From Bacteroidota bacterium (GTDB taxonomy: Bacteria; Bacteroidota; Bacteroidia; Chitinophagales; BACL12), in NCBI GenBank assembly GCA_016124275.1, contig WGOA01000011.1, forward strand, positions 1-49,206: a stretch of DNA of 49,206 nt. The letters run 5' to 3'. Numbering within the stretch: position 1 is the first letter of the stretch; every line of letters begins with the position of its first letter. The translations under genes and the position numbers were made by a program. The notes under the pieces were generated by a model. It was not told the origin of the DNA, made no database searches, and saw only the letters and a list, made by a program, of their open reading frames with translations. Positions 28,042-37,242 of the stretch are shown here, one piece after another.

Positions 28042-28860
28042 TTAGTTGAGTTGGAAGTGAATAGGAATGGTAAACTGCACCTTAACAGGCTTGCCGCGCT
28101 GCTTACCGGGCTTCCAATCAGGCATTTGGTTGACCACGCGAAGGGCTTCTTCGTCGCAACCACCCCCAATGCCACGCACCACTTGGGCGTCTTTGACCTT
28201 GCCGTTCTGGTCCACAATGAAGCGAACAAAAACCTTGCCCTCGATGCCGTTCTCTTTGGCAACTTGCGGGTATTTAATGTTTTTGCCCAACCACTTGTAC
28301 ATAGCCTGCTCCCCTCCGGGGTACTCGGGCATGTCCTCAACGACCACAAAGAAGTCAGGCTCTTCTACTTCAACCACTTTGGGCTTCTCAGGCTCGACGT
28401 ATTTGGGTTGCTCAATAACCTTGTCTTCCTGAAAATCCTGTTCAAAGATTTTCGGAGCTTCTTCAATGTCTTCGTCATCGTCCACCTCAATCACCTCTGG
28501 TGGCGGTGGGGGGGGCGGGGGGGGAGGAGGGGTCTGGTTGGTCTGGGGAATGTTTTCAATATCCTCGTCAACCGCTGAGGCCATCAAAATGCCTGAGGAA
28601 GCTTCAATCGGCGGCTTGTAGTTAAACGCCATTAAAAGCACGCCAAGCGCTACCGCAAACCCTGTGAGGAGGAATACGGTCCGGTAATACGGAATGCTGG
28701 CCTCCATGTAGGTTTTAACGAAAACAGACCGACTCTGGTCGCTGCCTTCGTATTTGCCCATGATGGAATCCCGGGACCGCAGCCGGAAAAACAGGATGGT
28801 TCCGGCAATGGGCAGCACCAAAATCGCTACCACGAAAGCTACAAAAACTGGAATAGTCAT
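28042..28860 (-). CDS. tonB: TonB family energy transducer
   Basis: Links the inner-membrane proton gradient to outer-membrane receptors; 272 aa. A hydrophobic segment at about 58-80 (TVFLLTGFAVALGVLLMAF) is the usual anchor. It is followed by an 11-proline run near residue 112 and an acidic/Pro-Lys spacer (EQPKYVEPEKPKVVEVEEP). The C-terminal TonB domain begins at about 180 (MPEYPGGEQAMYKWLGKNIKYP) and includes GKVFVRFIVDQNGKVKDAQVVRG and MPDWKPGKQRGKPV. An additional hydrophobic stretch at residues 1-25 is unusual. Starting instead at the internal Met of MGKYEGSDQ would give a conventional one-helix TonB. The long form overlaps the vanZ stop (ATGA), which favours coupled translation from 28860. 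Last gene of the ruvA-sprA cluster. Confidence 0.93.
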   Translation of the reverse strand: MTIPVFVAFVVAILVLPIAGTILFFRLRSRDSIMGKYEGSDQSRSVFVKTYMEASIPYYRTVFLLTGFAVALGVLLMAFNYKPPIEASSGILMASAVDEDIENIPQTNQTPPPPPPPPPPPEVIEVDDDEDIEEAPKIFEQDFQEDKVIEQPKYVEPEKPKVVEVEEPDFFVVVEDMPEYPGGEQAMYKWLGKNIKYPQVAKENGIEGKVFVRFIVDQNGKVKDAQVVRGIGGGCDEEALRVVNQMPDWKPGKQRGKPVKVQFTIPIHFQLN

Positions 28861-29273
28861 AGGCTGGGGTTTATTCGTTTAACGATGATGATGATGAAGG
28901 CGAATAATCCCAAAGTTGAGCCGATAATATTAGCCATTAAATCGAAAACATCAAAGTAACGTTGAGGAATCCATGCACCTTGAACCCCTTCGATGGCTAA
29001 TCCATACAAAGCGATGACAATCCAAAGGACCCAACTGCGCCTTAAACGCCAAAAGGAGCCTTGGTATTGCGGAACAAAGGCGATTGCGCACAAGAAGGAC
29101 AGCAAACCGTAAACCCCAATATGCGCAAACTTGTCAAACTCCCAGAAATTGACTTCGGGCAGTTCCTGGCCAGGAGTCACGGAAAGTGCCAGGATGACCA
29201 AAGCCCAAATCAGGGCTAAGGCAGCAAAAAGGGGGGAGCGCTTAACCGACCAGCGCGGCATAGGCATCTGCAT
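28857..29273 (-). CDS. VanZ family membrane protein
   Basis: A 138-aa membrane protein with about four hydrophobic helices and the VanZ-like pattern SVTPGQELPEVNFWEFDKFAHIGVYGLLSFL near the N terminus. Later features are GLAIEGVQGAWIPQRYFDVFDLMANIIGSTLG, carrying the conserved E-x-x-Q and D-x-x-AN-x-G residues. VanZ was named for teicoplanin resistance, but most family members, including small ones next to gcvH in Bacteroidota, have no known role and no resistance should be inferred. Its 5' end overlaps gcvH by about 30 bp (a later Met at 29261 would shorten this), and its stop overlaps the tonB ATG. Confidence 0.88.
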   Translation of the reverse strand: MQMPMPRWSVKRSPLFAALALIWALVILALSVTPGQELPEVNFWEFDKFAHIGVYGLLSFLCAIAFVPQYQGSFWRLRRSWVLWIVIALYGLAIEGVQGAWIPQRYFDVFDLMANIIGSTLGLFAFIIIIVKRINPSL

Positions 29274-29619
29274 CCATCAGGTCACCCACTTCGGCAGGTC
29301 GGCTCAGGATGATTTTAGCCATCCAGCCCTTGCCATAAGGGTCGGTGTTGACCAGATCAGGGTTCTCTTCCAGGTCGGGATTGATTTCGCTCACCTGGCC
29401 ACTGATGGGCATATAGAGGTCAGCGACCGTTTTAACGGCCTCGACCGTGCCAAAGGTGTCTCCGGAGGCCAGATCTTCGCCTTCGGTTTCAATTTCTACA
29501 TATACAATGTCGCCAAGTTCACGCTGTGCAAAGTCCGTGATGCCCACGGTAGCGGTATCACCGGTTACACGTATCCACTCGTGGTCCTTGGTGTACTTGA
29601 GGTCTGCAGGAAAATTCAT
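29242..29619 (-). CDS. gcvH: Glycine cleavage system H protein
   Basis: Lipoyl carrier protein of the glycine cleavage system, shuttling the aminomethyl group between the P and T proteins; 125 aa. The lipoylated lysine is Lys63 in GTVEAVKTVADLY. Other typical segments are YTKDHEWIR at the N terminus, VGITDFAQRELGDIVYVE, and the C-terminal LVNTDPYGKGWMAKI. It is full length. No gcvP or gcvT is nearby. It lies between sprA and vanZ, has its own promoter-like box in the 64-bp gap, and overlaps vanZ downstream. Confidence 0.97.
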   Translation of the reverse strand: MNFPADLKYTKDHEWIRVTGDTATVGITDFAQRELGDIVYVEIETEGEDLASGDTFGTVEAVKTVADLYMPISGQVSEINPDLEENPDLVNTDPYGKGWMAKIILSRPAEVGDLMDADAYAALVG

Positions 29620-29638
29620 GGGTCGGTTAAATGTGGCG

Positions 29639-29646
29639 CAAAGATA
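29639..29646 (-). promoter_or_regulatory. gcvH -7 promoter box
   Basis: Minus-strand TATCTTTG (29646-29639) matches TAnnTTTG and would start transcription near 29633, about 13 nt before the gcvH ATG. It suggests gcvH-vanZ-tonB can be transcribed apart from sprA. Confidence 0.5.
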
Positions 29647-29683
29647 ACCGTTCGCTGCATAGCGGGAAACAGCCCTTCGACCG

Positions 29684-32600
29684 TTATTCCGTTAACGTGA
29701 ACCGGACTTTGATGCCCGCATCGGTGTTGGTAACAGGGAAAGAGTTGGAAATCTTGGGCACGTTGCGGGTCCGGTTAAAGAAAAGCTGAACGTTAAGGCG
29801 GTTGTTCACCACGTAGTCAATGGTAGGGTTAACCGTTATAGCGCGCGTGCCCCCGGTAGGCTCGGCAAGATCCTGGTCCAATCGATAGTTGGTCACTAAA
29901 TCGTCCCGCCAGTTCATGTCAAACTTAAACGTGAGGTCATTTTCGAGCCTTATGGTCTGGCCTCGCCATTTAAACGGCAATTGAAATCCGGTCATCCGAT
30001 ATCCAAGGCCAATAGTGAACGAGGTCGAGTTGTTTTCGCTCAATTGATAATCTACAAAGTTCATGCTCAAGGTGCGCGAACGCTTGTAATCAAACTTCAT
30101 GGTTATGTCGTTGACCAGCGTAGCGTCAATGCCAATAAGCGGACTGAGTTGTTCACTGAGTACAATAGCCGGGATATCGTACAACGTCAGGAAGTTTCCT
30201 GAAACGGTATCTGTTACATTTGCGTACAGAAAATAATTTCCATTAAAATCCATATCTGTTCGGTAACTGTTCACCGATAAGGTTGAGGTATAACCGTGAG
30301 TCAGGTTAAAGCTGGTGAATACCTTTTGAAGCGCCTTGATTTTGCTCAACCCGTTGTAGGTAATCCGCCAGTTGGGCACAGGCATCGTCTCAAAAATGTT
30401 AAGGCGAATTTTGTCCCGGTTGTTGCGCAAATCTTCCGGGGTAAGCCCGCGATAGGCTGCCAGGAAGGCGGGGATCAACACGTCCTGCGAGTATGGACCA
30501 TAACCTTGTGTATAGTCGTTGAAGTTCACCGAACCCGTGTCCACAGAAGGAGAGAAACTCCCTTCGCTGAATGGGTTTAGATCAGATAAGTAAGCGGAAA
30601 TCTCAGCGCGGTTGTCCTCTAAATTATTGAAGAGCACCGATACGTCGTTTTCGTCAAAATCACTGTTGAACATGGTGTTCCACGCAATGTAGGTCACGTT
30701 GAAGCTTCCAACATCAATAGGGTTCAGGCTCTCGAAAAAGGGATTGTCCACGGTGCGGGTATTCCGGAAAAACTCACTGTGGTTTCTGCTGAACGTCTTG
30801 TCCACGTTGAGCTCTATCCGAAAATCGCGCGCGGGCTCAACCGTGGCCTTGATGGACAAATTCTCCGAATAATTCTGGGTGAACAATTGGTTCAGCGAAA
30901 GCGAGGTGGAAATCCACCCTTTAGCCGCCGCTTCCTGAAGCCAGTTGTTTCCCGGTTGCAGGCCCGCCACAAAGCCCCAGCCCGGTCCAGCCTGACCAGG
31001 GGTGATACCCAGGTACTTGGGCGTCAGCATATAGCCGGGAACGTTGGTGGAGTAATTCTGGGAATAATTGACCGTGGCTCGCTTTACGCCAAGCACCACG
31101 CGGAAGATGACATCCAGCAAAGCATCGACCGCCGGACTGGTCTTGTCTTCGTCGTCTTTGCCCTTCTTTTTCTTTCTATCGTCCTCTTCACCTTCCTTGC
31201 TATCTTCCGGAGGCACATCCCAATCGTCCTCTCCTCCGCCTGTATCGTCGCCCCATTTGCCAAAGTCAGCTCCTCCCGCAGGTGCTTTGGTATCGCTGTT
31301 GTACTTCTTAAGGAAGGGGATCTTGTTGTAAAAGTTCTTGAAGTTAAGCTCCGTATTCAGCGAACGCGTTTGTGTGTTGCCAATCAGGTGACCAAGCGTA
31401 TCGGCTAACCCGAGCGACCCTGCAGTCCAAGCGTATGAGCCGGCATAATTGGCCCGCACCGTGACCCAATCCAAAATCGGAATCTTTTTAAACGGCAGCG
31501 TATAGTTTAAACCAACGGTCTGGCGGTAATTAACGTTTCGACCAAAATCAAACACGTTTTGCCACATGGAGTCGCGCTTCACTTTGGTATCCAGGACGCC
31601 GGCAGGTTCGTCTATGCGGCTTTGATTGGTAGCGGAGTAATCAAACTTGATGCTCTTGGTCAGGTCCCAGCGCACGTTGTAAAAACGATCCCAGTTAAAA
31701 AACTTGTTGAAGGTGGGAATGGTCAATCCGTCGCCATAAATGTCCCGGAGGATCGTCTCGCCAAATTGCCGGTTCAATTCCGTTCGGAAACTGTAAGAGT
31801 TGGGAATTGGGTTGAGGTTGATGTCCCGGATAATGGCCAGGTATTTCTTTTCGCGCGAAATCAGCTTTTCAAAAGGCGAAATGTATTTGGCCTTGCCCGT
31901 GTAGTTGTAGGACACTGCCCCTTTGTGCAGCTGAATCAGGTCCTCCTGAATAACCGGGTCAGAGCGGAAAGTTTCCGAATAGGCGTAGGTAAAATCAAAG
32001 TTCTCGACATTCCAGGGCATGGGCTTTTTGCCCTTGCGGTCGCGCTCAATGCGGACATTGGTAAAGTTGAAACTCTTGATGGACTGGTAATTCTGAACGG
32101 ATCGCTTGTAGATACCTGCAGAATCATTGCCAAACACCGTGCGGATCTCATCCAGGTTGGGATCCAGCACAACGTCAAACGTGTAAGGATCAAATTCAGG
32201 CGTGGAGAAACTCTCGTTGATGCTGGCGTAAAACGGCAGGCGCACCCCCCATTTGGATGGCAGAAACTTGCCGAGTTCCAAATTCAGCGACGCATCGTAC
32301 TGAAAAAAGTTATCGAGGTAGCGTTCGGCAATCTGTTGATCAAGCGTACCAAATCCAATGGTATGCATATTCGCCGATACCGTGGCCGAACCCAAATCGG
32401 CCAACTTCACATCCATTCTTCCCAACGCAGCCCAGCCCCCTCGTTCATTGATATCGGAAAGGCGCAATTCGTTGACCCAAATCTCCGAGCAATAGCTCTG
32501 CCCAGTACCTACCTCCTCTTTCGGGTTTCGAACACCGATCATCACTTGTTCAACGTAGCCGAGATCCGGGTTGCCAATGATCGTGAGCTTGAAATTATCG

Positions 32601-35600
32601 AACTCACCCGGACCATAATTATTAATCTCCTCATACGGCACAAAGGGCGAAACCCCCGCAGCATTTCTGTTCACCTTAATGGTAACAAAGGAATCCATCG
32701 GGAAATCGATCCGGGTTCGCCAGATGGCCTCTTTCACCGCATTGTCATCAATGGTTCCGGGAGGGAGATCTTCTGGCCGCGTAATGAGCAGCGGCACTTC
32801 GAGCTCGTAAAAGTTCTGCGTAAAGTCAGAGCCAATTCGGAGAAAAAGGGTCAGGTTGCCATCCCGGGGTCGAAGGGATTCCGCCGCTCCGATCAACGCT
32901 TCGCCGTGGGCATCCATCAGCAGGCGCTTGTAACGCCGGAGGTCAAGGTTGAGCTGCTTGAAAATGGCCCGGGCATCGCCGTCAACAAGTTCACACACCT
33001 GCATGCTCAGCGCTTGTTCGTTCTGGAGGAACGCTGAAGTTCCCGGACCAGCAACAATCGCTTCCCGAATGGCATTCGGGGGCAGGCTGTACGGAATGGG
33101 ATCGCGCTCCGAGTTCTCTTCCAGGCTCACGGCCGAAACGTTGAAATCGGTTTCTCCGGCGCCATCGTCGGGAAGGTATTCCCCCGGATTGAGCAGGCTA
33201 AACTGGTAGCGGCGCCATTGGTTGCGCACCAATTCCAGACGGCCAAAACGCATGATGACCGGCTCGTCAAAACCCGTCATGAACATTCGGATAAAACGGA
33301 TGGAACGGAAGTCGTTGATGTTGCCGACCCGCTGGTCAAACTCTGCCACCGGAATTTTGAACTGGATCCAGCGGTAAGGGGCGACATCGCCGTCCAGCAG
33401 CGTCTCCTGCCCTTCCACAACACTGGTTACGTACTTGTCGCCCGTGTTCATGCCGGGGCGGAACGGAATGCGGTAGGAGAAATACGCCTCGGTTTCATTC
33501 AGCGTGAAGTCGCGGTTGAGGTCTTCGGAGTTCGGAAGGTTCGTGGCTGAAGTGGGGTAGGTCTCCGGTGAAGATTCCGAAACCGGCGAGTTGCCCTCTG
33601 CATTGTTATAGCGTTTGTAACGCTCCAAAATGGGCAACTGAAGGTCGTCGTAATCCTGCCCCCGATAGTAATGATAGTTGTCTTTTGCGGGGTCAAGCGT
33701 GATCTGCCCGATGATGCCGGGATCAACACCTGCGGCCACCAGATCCGTGTTGATGTACTGGTTAAAGAAATCCCGCTCCTGATCGTCGTTTTGACCGTCC
33801 AGCCCTTTGTCCTGATTGACCCGTGTGGCCGGATCGTTGTCAAACGCTGTGGTAATGGGCTGGGTGCGCGGCACCAACGCCCAGTTGGTTTCATCCAGGT
33901 TATCGGTAGAGCCATCGCGGTCCAGGCCGTTCTCAAAGAACATGCGCGAATCCTTCAGAATGTCTTCACTGACGTTGCCGATGTTGATGTACAGGTCACC
34001 GGCATCAGCGGGCACCGGTTTGTCGGGAGCGTCCAGGTAGGGGTCCATGACCCAAAACTCGATGAACTCAATGTTCGCCGCTTCAAAGTCATTGGTTTGC
34101 AATTCGCGCATGATGCCGCCCCAGCGGGTTTGCGGTTCGCGCAACGTGCCATCAGGAGCAAGACCAGCTGAAATACCCGTTGGCAATGCATCAAAGTTAT
34201 AGGGACCAATTTCACGGGGATAATACGCCAGGTCAAAGGTGGCCATGGTAGTCAGTGTACCCGGCGCAAATTGTTGTGTGGGAAAGATCTCCAACTCGCT
34301 AACCTGACGGACGAAGTTGCTGCTCTGGTCATCGTTGCTGATGTGGTCCGGTGTGGCGGCGTTGTTGGTCAAAAACAGCGGGTCAATCGTGTACCAGGCA
34401 ATTTTGGCCCGGTTCTTTCCGTAGTCCAGGTTATCAAAACGCTCGGCTTCGGGGAACAACACCCGATCATCAGCACCAACCACGCCGGCGGGTGTTGAGG
34501 CAATTTCCCACGCAATAAACGGAAAGCGAAGGTCATAGGCTGCGCGGCTCCCTTCAAAGTCATCCAGGAAAATGACTCCTTGGCCATCCTGGTCAATAGC
34601 CGGTGAACTGCCGGGTTTGAAATTGGCCACTTCGCCGGAAAGCGTGATGGTCGAAGTTTCTTTGGTACTGAACAGCGGCAGTTTGTCCAACGCGCGCGTC
34701 AGCCAGGGGGCTTCAGTAGAATAGTTCAGGTCAACCCCAAGCATGCGGTTCTGAATCGGGTCATCGCCTACGTTCACCTTTTGGGTGAAGGGCCGCTCGC
34801 TCAACCGCAGCACTGTTGCACCGATGGTAAAATCATCGCTGATCCAATAGTCAAATCGCGAACCCAAAAGCGACTTAACCTGGAAGCCGAACTGGTTGTT
34901 GTTTTCAAAATTGACGTTGATCGGCAGGCCCGAGTTGAGAATAGACTCGTTGATGATTTTGATGCGGCCCAGGTTGTAATCAACGGTGTAGTCCACATTC
35001 TCCTGAAGGGCCTGGCCACCAGCTGTAACCGTCACGGATCCTCGCGGCAGGTTGAACGTACCCAAATAAATATCCGAACTCACGGAGCTCTTGTACTCCC
35101 CCTGCATCACAAAGCGGTTAAACTGGGGGAATTGCTCAGCGATGATGGGCGTCTGCGTGTACAATTCGTCGTAAGCGTAATTGTTGGCTTCGGGATCCGG
35201 GCTGCCGTCGTCGTTGACAAATTGACCGCGCAGGAAGGAACCGAAAGGCTCGAGCACCGGGAAGATGATACGTCCCGTTGCCGGTAAAATGGTCACACCG
35301 GGCAAAAAGTCAAAGACCCCATCTGGTTGAGGGTCGCTGTTGTTGTTGAGGTTGTCCAGATTCAGCAGCGTAATCAGCGGCTTGCCGTTGATGCGCGGAT
35401 TGTCTGCGGGAATATAGCGCTTGAATCCACCCCCTGGGTCCTGGTAAACCAGGTTCATCCGGAATCCGTCAGGCGAAATCTGGAAGCCGCCAAACGAATA
35501 GATGTTCTTCATCATCAGATCCCACATTGGCAGGTCAATGCGGTTGCTGGTGGGCTTGAGCAACTTGAGGAAAATGACGTTGCTCGTGTCCACATTCGGG

Positions 35601-37231
35601 GGCAATTCGTCCGTGAATTCCCCAACCTGATAGGTGCGTCCGTTAAGCGTGTATTCGTAGGCAACCGCCAGAACATCATCGGGCTGCAGGGAGGCGTTGA
35701 TGCTCAGGTAACCCAGCTGGCCGTTGAGGGTGTATTCCGTGGGCAACAACTTGCGACCGCGGGTCTTCTCAAAGTCCCGCACTGGCTGCATTTTGAAAGG
35801 GCCGCCCGGGTTGGTCAGCGTAGCAGTTACTGCGTTAAGATCCCGCGCACCGCTGGACCGGCTTAGGTCGCTGTACAGGTCGTTGGCGTAATTGCTGGCC
35901 GGGCCTCCGGGATCGAGCGGGTTAATGGTACCGCCTCGGTTAGTCCTCCAGAAAATAGAATCGGCTTCGCCCATATCCGCAAAACCGACAATATCGCGGG
36001 TATTGATGGTTGCCCCAGTGGTGTTGGTGACCCAGACTTCAATCCGGTTCACGAAAACAGGCGAATTGATAAAGGGCAGCGTATTCAACCACGGCTCATA
36101 ATTGTCGCGGAAGTAGTGGCCCAAAAAGTAGTGCCGGAACGCGTCGTATTGGTTGGCGAAAATCTCAAACTCGCGGCGCTGCGCTCCGCCCTGCACCTGG
36201 ATAGACTGCGTTTCGGAACGCTGCTGGCTCATGATGCTGGTCCAGCTCAGGCGGCCGAACTGCATTTTGGTCTTGAACCCAAACAGGCTCTGCGTACCGG
36301 GAATCAACGTGGAGGTGAGCGGAAGGCTGACGTTACCCGCTTCGATGCTCTGGACGATGTCGTCTTCGAACCCCGTGTATTCCAATTTGACCTGGTTTTC
36401 AAAGTCAAAGGTGGCCTCGGTGTTGAAATTGGTGGTCAATTTCAGTTTCTCCCCGATTTTGCCCAGCAGCGACATGTTAATGGCCATGTCAAAGTCAAAA
36501 CCGCCCTGTCGCCGCTGGCGTTCGGTCAAAATAGGATTCTCAATGTTCTGGAAACTGCCGCCGAACGTCAGATCAATGTTTCCCGAAGGGCGGATATCCA
36601 CGTTGCAACCGCCAAAAAGCCGGCAGAAAAACTCGTTGCCGACATACAACTGGGGAACTGTTCCGCCCCCGCTCAGCAGCGATTCACCTTGCGAACGCTC
36701 CTGCCAGTACTCCTGCAGCGACTTTTGGCTTTCGGCTTCAATAAACTCCTCAAACGAATAGTAGGTCGGAGGGCGGTATGGCGTGCCACCCACTTGCTGG
36801 GTCACCGTGTACTGGCCGGTAACGGGATCATAGGTAACCGTTTGCTCCACCGCAGCAGGCGCATCCAGGTTAAACGCGTGGGGGTCGGGATTGAAAATGT
36901 TTCCCTCGTCTGAATCCTCAAAAGGGTAAGGCAGTGAATCGCCGGGATCGGCTGAATCGGCCAGGAACAGGGCCTCCGGGGCGCTTTGCAGGGCGAAGGG
37001 CGACCCAACCAGCGCAAGAGGCTCAGGATCAGCCAGTTGTGTCTTTAATTCAGGCAGGAACCCCGGCGCTGCGCCGGTCTCGGGCTCGTTCACTTCCGGC
37101 CATGCATACAACGGCAGGTTGGCTTCCCGAGGGAGGCCACCGCCAGACGTGTTGCGCAGTTCGGCGGCAAATACCACCGCACTGACCAGCGCACCTACAC
37201 CAAACCATGCGTAGATCTTGGTCAAATACAA
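29684..37231 (-). CDS. sprA: T9SS outer-membrane translocon SprA/Sov
   Basis: Giant outer-membrane barrel through which type IX secretion substrates leave the cell; 2515 aa, in the range of known SprA proteins (about 2400-2500). The N terminus is hydrophobic (WFGVGALVSAVVFAAELR) and acts as the export signal. SprA-like segments include GNIDLTFGGSFQNIENPILTERQRRQGGFDFDMAINMSLLGKIG, the FVLDDFEGSR-like segment FLDDFEGSRAAYDLR, and WVNELRLSDINERGGWA. Strand-rich sequence runs to the terminal VRFTLTE. A highly charged loop (about 28 residues, near position 2010) is rich in Lys, Glu and Asp. No ATG is available at the 5' end; translation probably starts at the TTG at 37231, preceded by the purine run AAAGGGGAAGGA. 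It follows ruvA by 11 bp. Confidence 0.96.
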   Translation of the reverse strand: MYLTKIYAWFGVGALVSAVVFAAELRNTSGGGLPREANLPLYAWPEVNEPETGAAPGFLPELKTQLADPEPLALVGSPFALQSAPEALFLADSADPGDSLPYPFEDSDEGNIFNPDPHAFNLDAPAAVEQTVTYDPVTGQYTVTQQVGGTPYRPPTYYSFEEFIEAESQKSLQEYWQERSQGESLLSGGGTVPQLYVGNEFFCRLFGGCNVDIRPSGNIDLTFGGSFQNIENPILTERQRRQGGFDFDMAINMSLLGKIGEKLKLTTNFNTEATFDFENQVKLEYTGFEDDIVQSIEAGNVSLPLTSTLIPGTQSLFGFKTKMQFGRLSWTSIMSQQRSETQSIQVQGGAQRREFEIFANQYDAFRHYFLGHYFRDNYEPWLNTLPFINSPVFVNRIEVWVTNTTGATINTRDIVGFADMGEADSIFWRTNRGGTINPLDPGGPASNYANDLYSDLSRSSGARDLNAVTATLTNPGGPFKMQPVRDFEKTRGRKLLPTEYTLNGQLGYLSINASLQPDDVLAVAYEYTLNGRTYQVGEFTDELPPNVDTSNVIFLKLLKPTSNRIDLPMWDLMMKNIYSFGGFQISPDGFRMNLVYQDPGGGFKRYIPADNPRINGKPLITLLNLDNLNNNSDPQPDGVFDFLPGVTILPATGRIIFPVLEPFGSFLRGQFVNDDGSPDPEANNYAYDELYTQTPIIAEQFPQFNRFVMQGEYKSSVSSDIYLGTFNLPRGSVTVTAGGQALQENVDYTVDYNLGRIKIINESILNSGLPINVNFENNNQFGFQVKSLLGSRFDYWISDDFTIGATVLRLSERPFTQKVNVGDDPIQNRMLGVDLNYSTEAPWLTRALDKLPLFSTKETSTITLSGEVANFKPGSSPAIDQDGQGVIFLDDFEGSRAAYDLRFPFIAWEIASTPAGVVGADDRVLFPEAERFDNLDYGKNRAKIAWYTIDPLFLTNNAATPDHISNDDQSSNFVRQVSELEIFPTQQFAPGTLTTMATFDLAYYPREIGPYNFDALPTGISAGLAPDGTLREPQTRWGGIMRELQTNDFEAANIEFIEFWVMDPYLDAPDKPVPADAGDLYINIGNVSEDILKDSRMFFENGLDRDGSTDNLDETNWALVPRTQPITTAFDNDPATRVNQDKGLDGQNDDQERDFFNQYINTDLVAAGVDPGIIGQITLDPAKDNYHYYRGQDYDDLQLPILERYKRYNNAEGNSPVSESSPETYPTSATNLPNSEDLNRDFTLNETEAYFSYRIPFRPGMNTGDKYVTSVVEGQETLLDGDVAPYRWIQFKIPVAEFDQRVGNINDFRSIRFIRMFMTGFDEPVIMRFGRLELVRNQWRRYQFSLLNPGEYLPDDGAGETDFNVSAVSLEENSERDPIPYSLPPNAIREAIVAGPGTSAFLQNEQALSMQVCELVDGDARAIFKQLNLDLRRYKRLLMDAHGEALIGAAESLRPRDGNLTLFLRIGSDFTQNFYELEVPLLITRPEDLPPGTIDDNAVKEAIWRTRIDFPMDSFVTIKVNRNAAGVSPFVPYEEINNYGPGEFDNFKLTIIGNPDLGYVEQVMIGVRNPKEEVGTGQSYCSEIWVNELRLSDINERGGWAALGRMDVKLADLGSATVSANMHTIGFGTLDQQIAERYLDNFFQYDASLNLELGKFLPSKWGVRLPFYASINESFSTPEFDPYTFDVVLDPNLDEIRTVFGNDSAGIYKRSVQNYQSIKSFNFTNVRIERDRKGKKPMPWNVENFDFTYAYSETFRSDPVIQEDLIQLHKGAVSYNYTGKAKYISPFEKLISREKKYLAIIRDINLNPIPNSYSFRTELNRQFGETILRDIYGDGLTIPTFNKFFNWDRFYNVRWDLTKSIKFDYSATNQSRIDEPAGVLDTKVKRDSMWQNVFDFGRNVNYRQTVGLNYTLPFKKIPILDWVTVRANYAGSYAWTAGSLGLADTLGHLIGNTQTRSLNTELNFKNFYNKIPFLKKYNSDTKAPAGGADFGKWGDDTGGGEDDWDVPPEDSKEGEEDDRKKKKGKDDEDKTSPAVDALLDVIFRVVLGVKRATVNYSQNYSTNVPGYMLTPKYLGITPGQAGPGWGFVAGLQPGNNWLQEAAAKGWISTSLSLNQLFTQNYSENLSIKATVEPARDFRIELNVDKTFSRNHSEFFRNTRTVDNPFFESLNPIDVGSFNVTYIAWNTMFNSDFDENDVSVLFNNLEDNRAEISAYLSDLNPFSEGSFSPSVDTGSVNFNDYTQGYGPYSQDVLIPAFLAAYRGLTPEDLRNNRDKIRLNIFETMPVPNWRITYNGLSKIKALQKVFTSFNLTHGYTSTLSVNSYRTDMDFNGNYFLYANVTDTVSGNFLTLYDIPAIVLSEQLSPLIGIDATLVNDITMKFDYKRSRTLSMNFVDYQLSENNSTSFTIGLGYRMTGFQLPFKWRGQTIRLENDLTFKFDMNWRDDLVTNYRLDQDLAEPTGGTRAITVNPTIDYVVNNRLNVQLFFNRTRNVPKISNSFPVTNTDAGIKVRFTLTE

Positions 37232-37242
37232 ATCCTTCCCCT

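Noticed and set aside
28500-28535. G-rich run opposite the TonB proline codons as a G-quadruplex or regulatory repeat
   Set aside because: It is fully explained by the CC-rich codons of the 11-proline stretch in TonB.
28857-29273. VanZ protein as an antibiotic resistance gene
   Set aside because: Only the domain is shared; no van cluster is present and the gene sits in a conserved housekeeping block.
29684-37231. Long plus-strand open frames antisense to sprA (for example around 31559-33037)
   Set aside because: They lie wholly within sprA on the other strand, have no family features and reflect the GC-rich codon pattern of the real gene.
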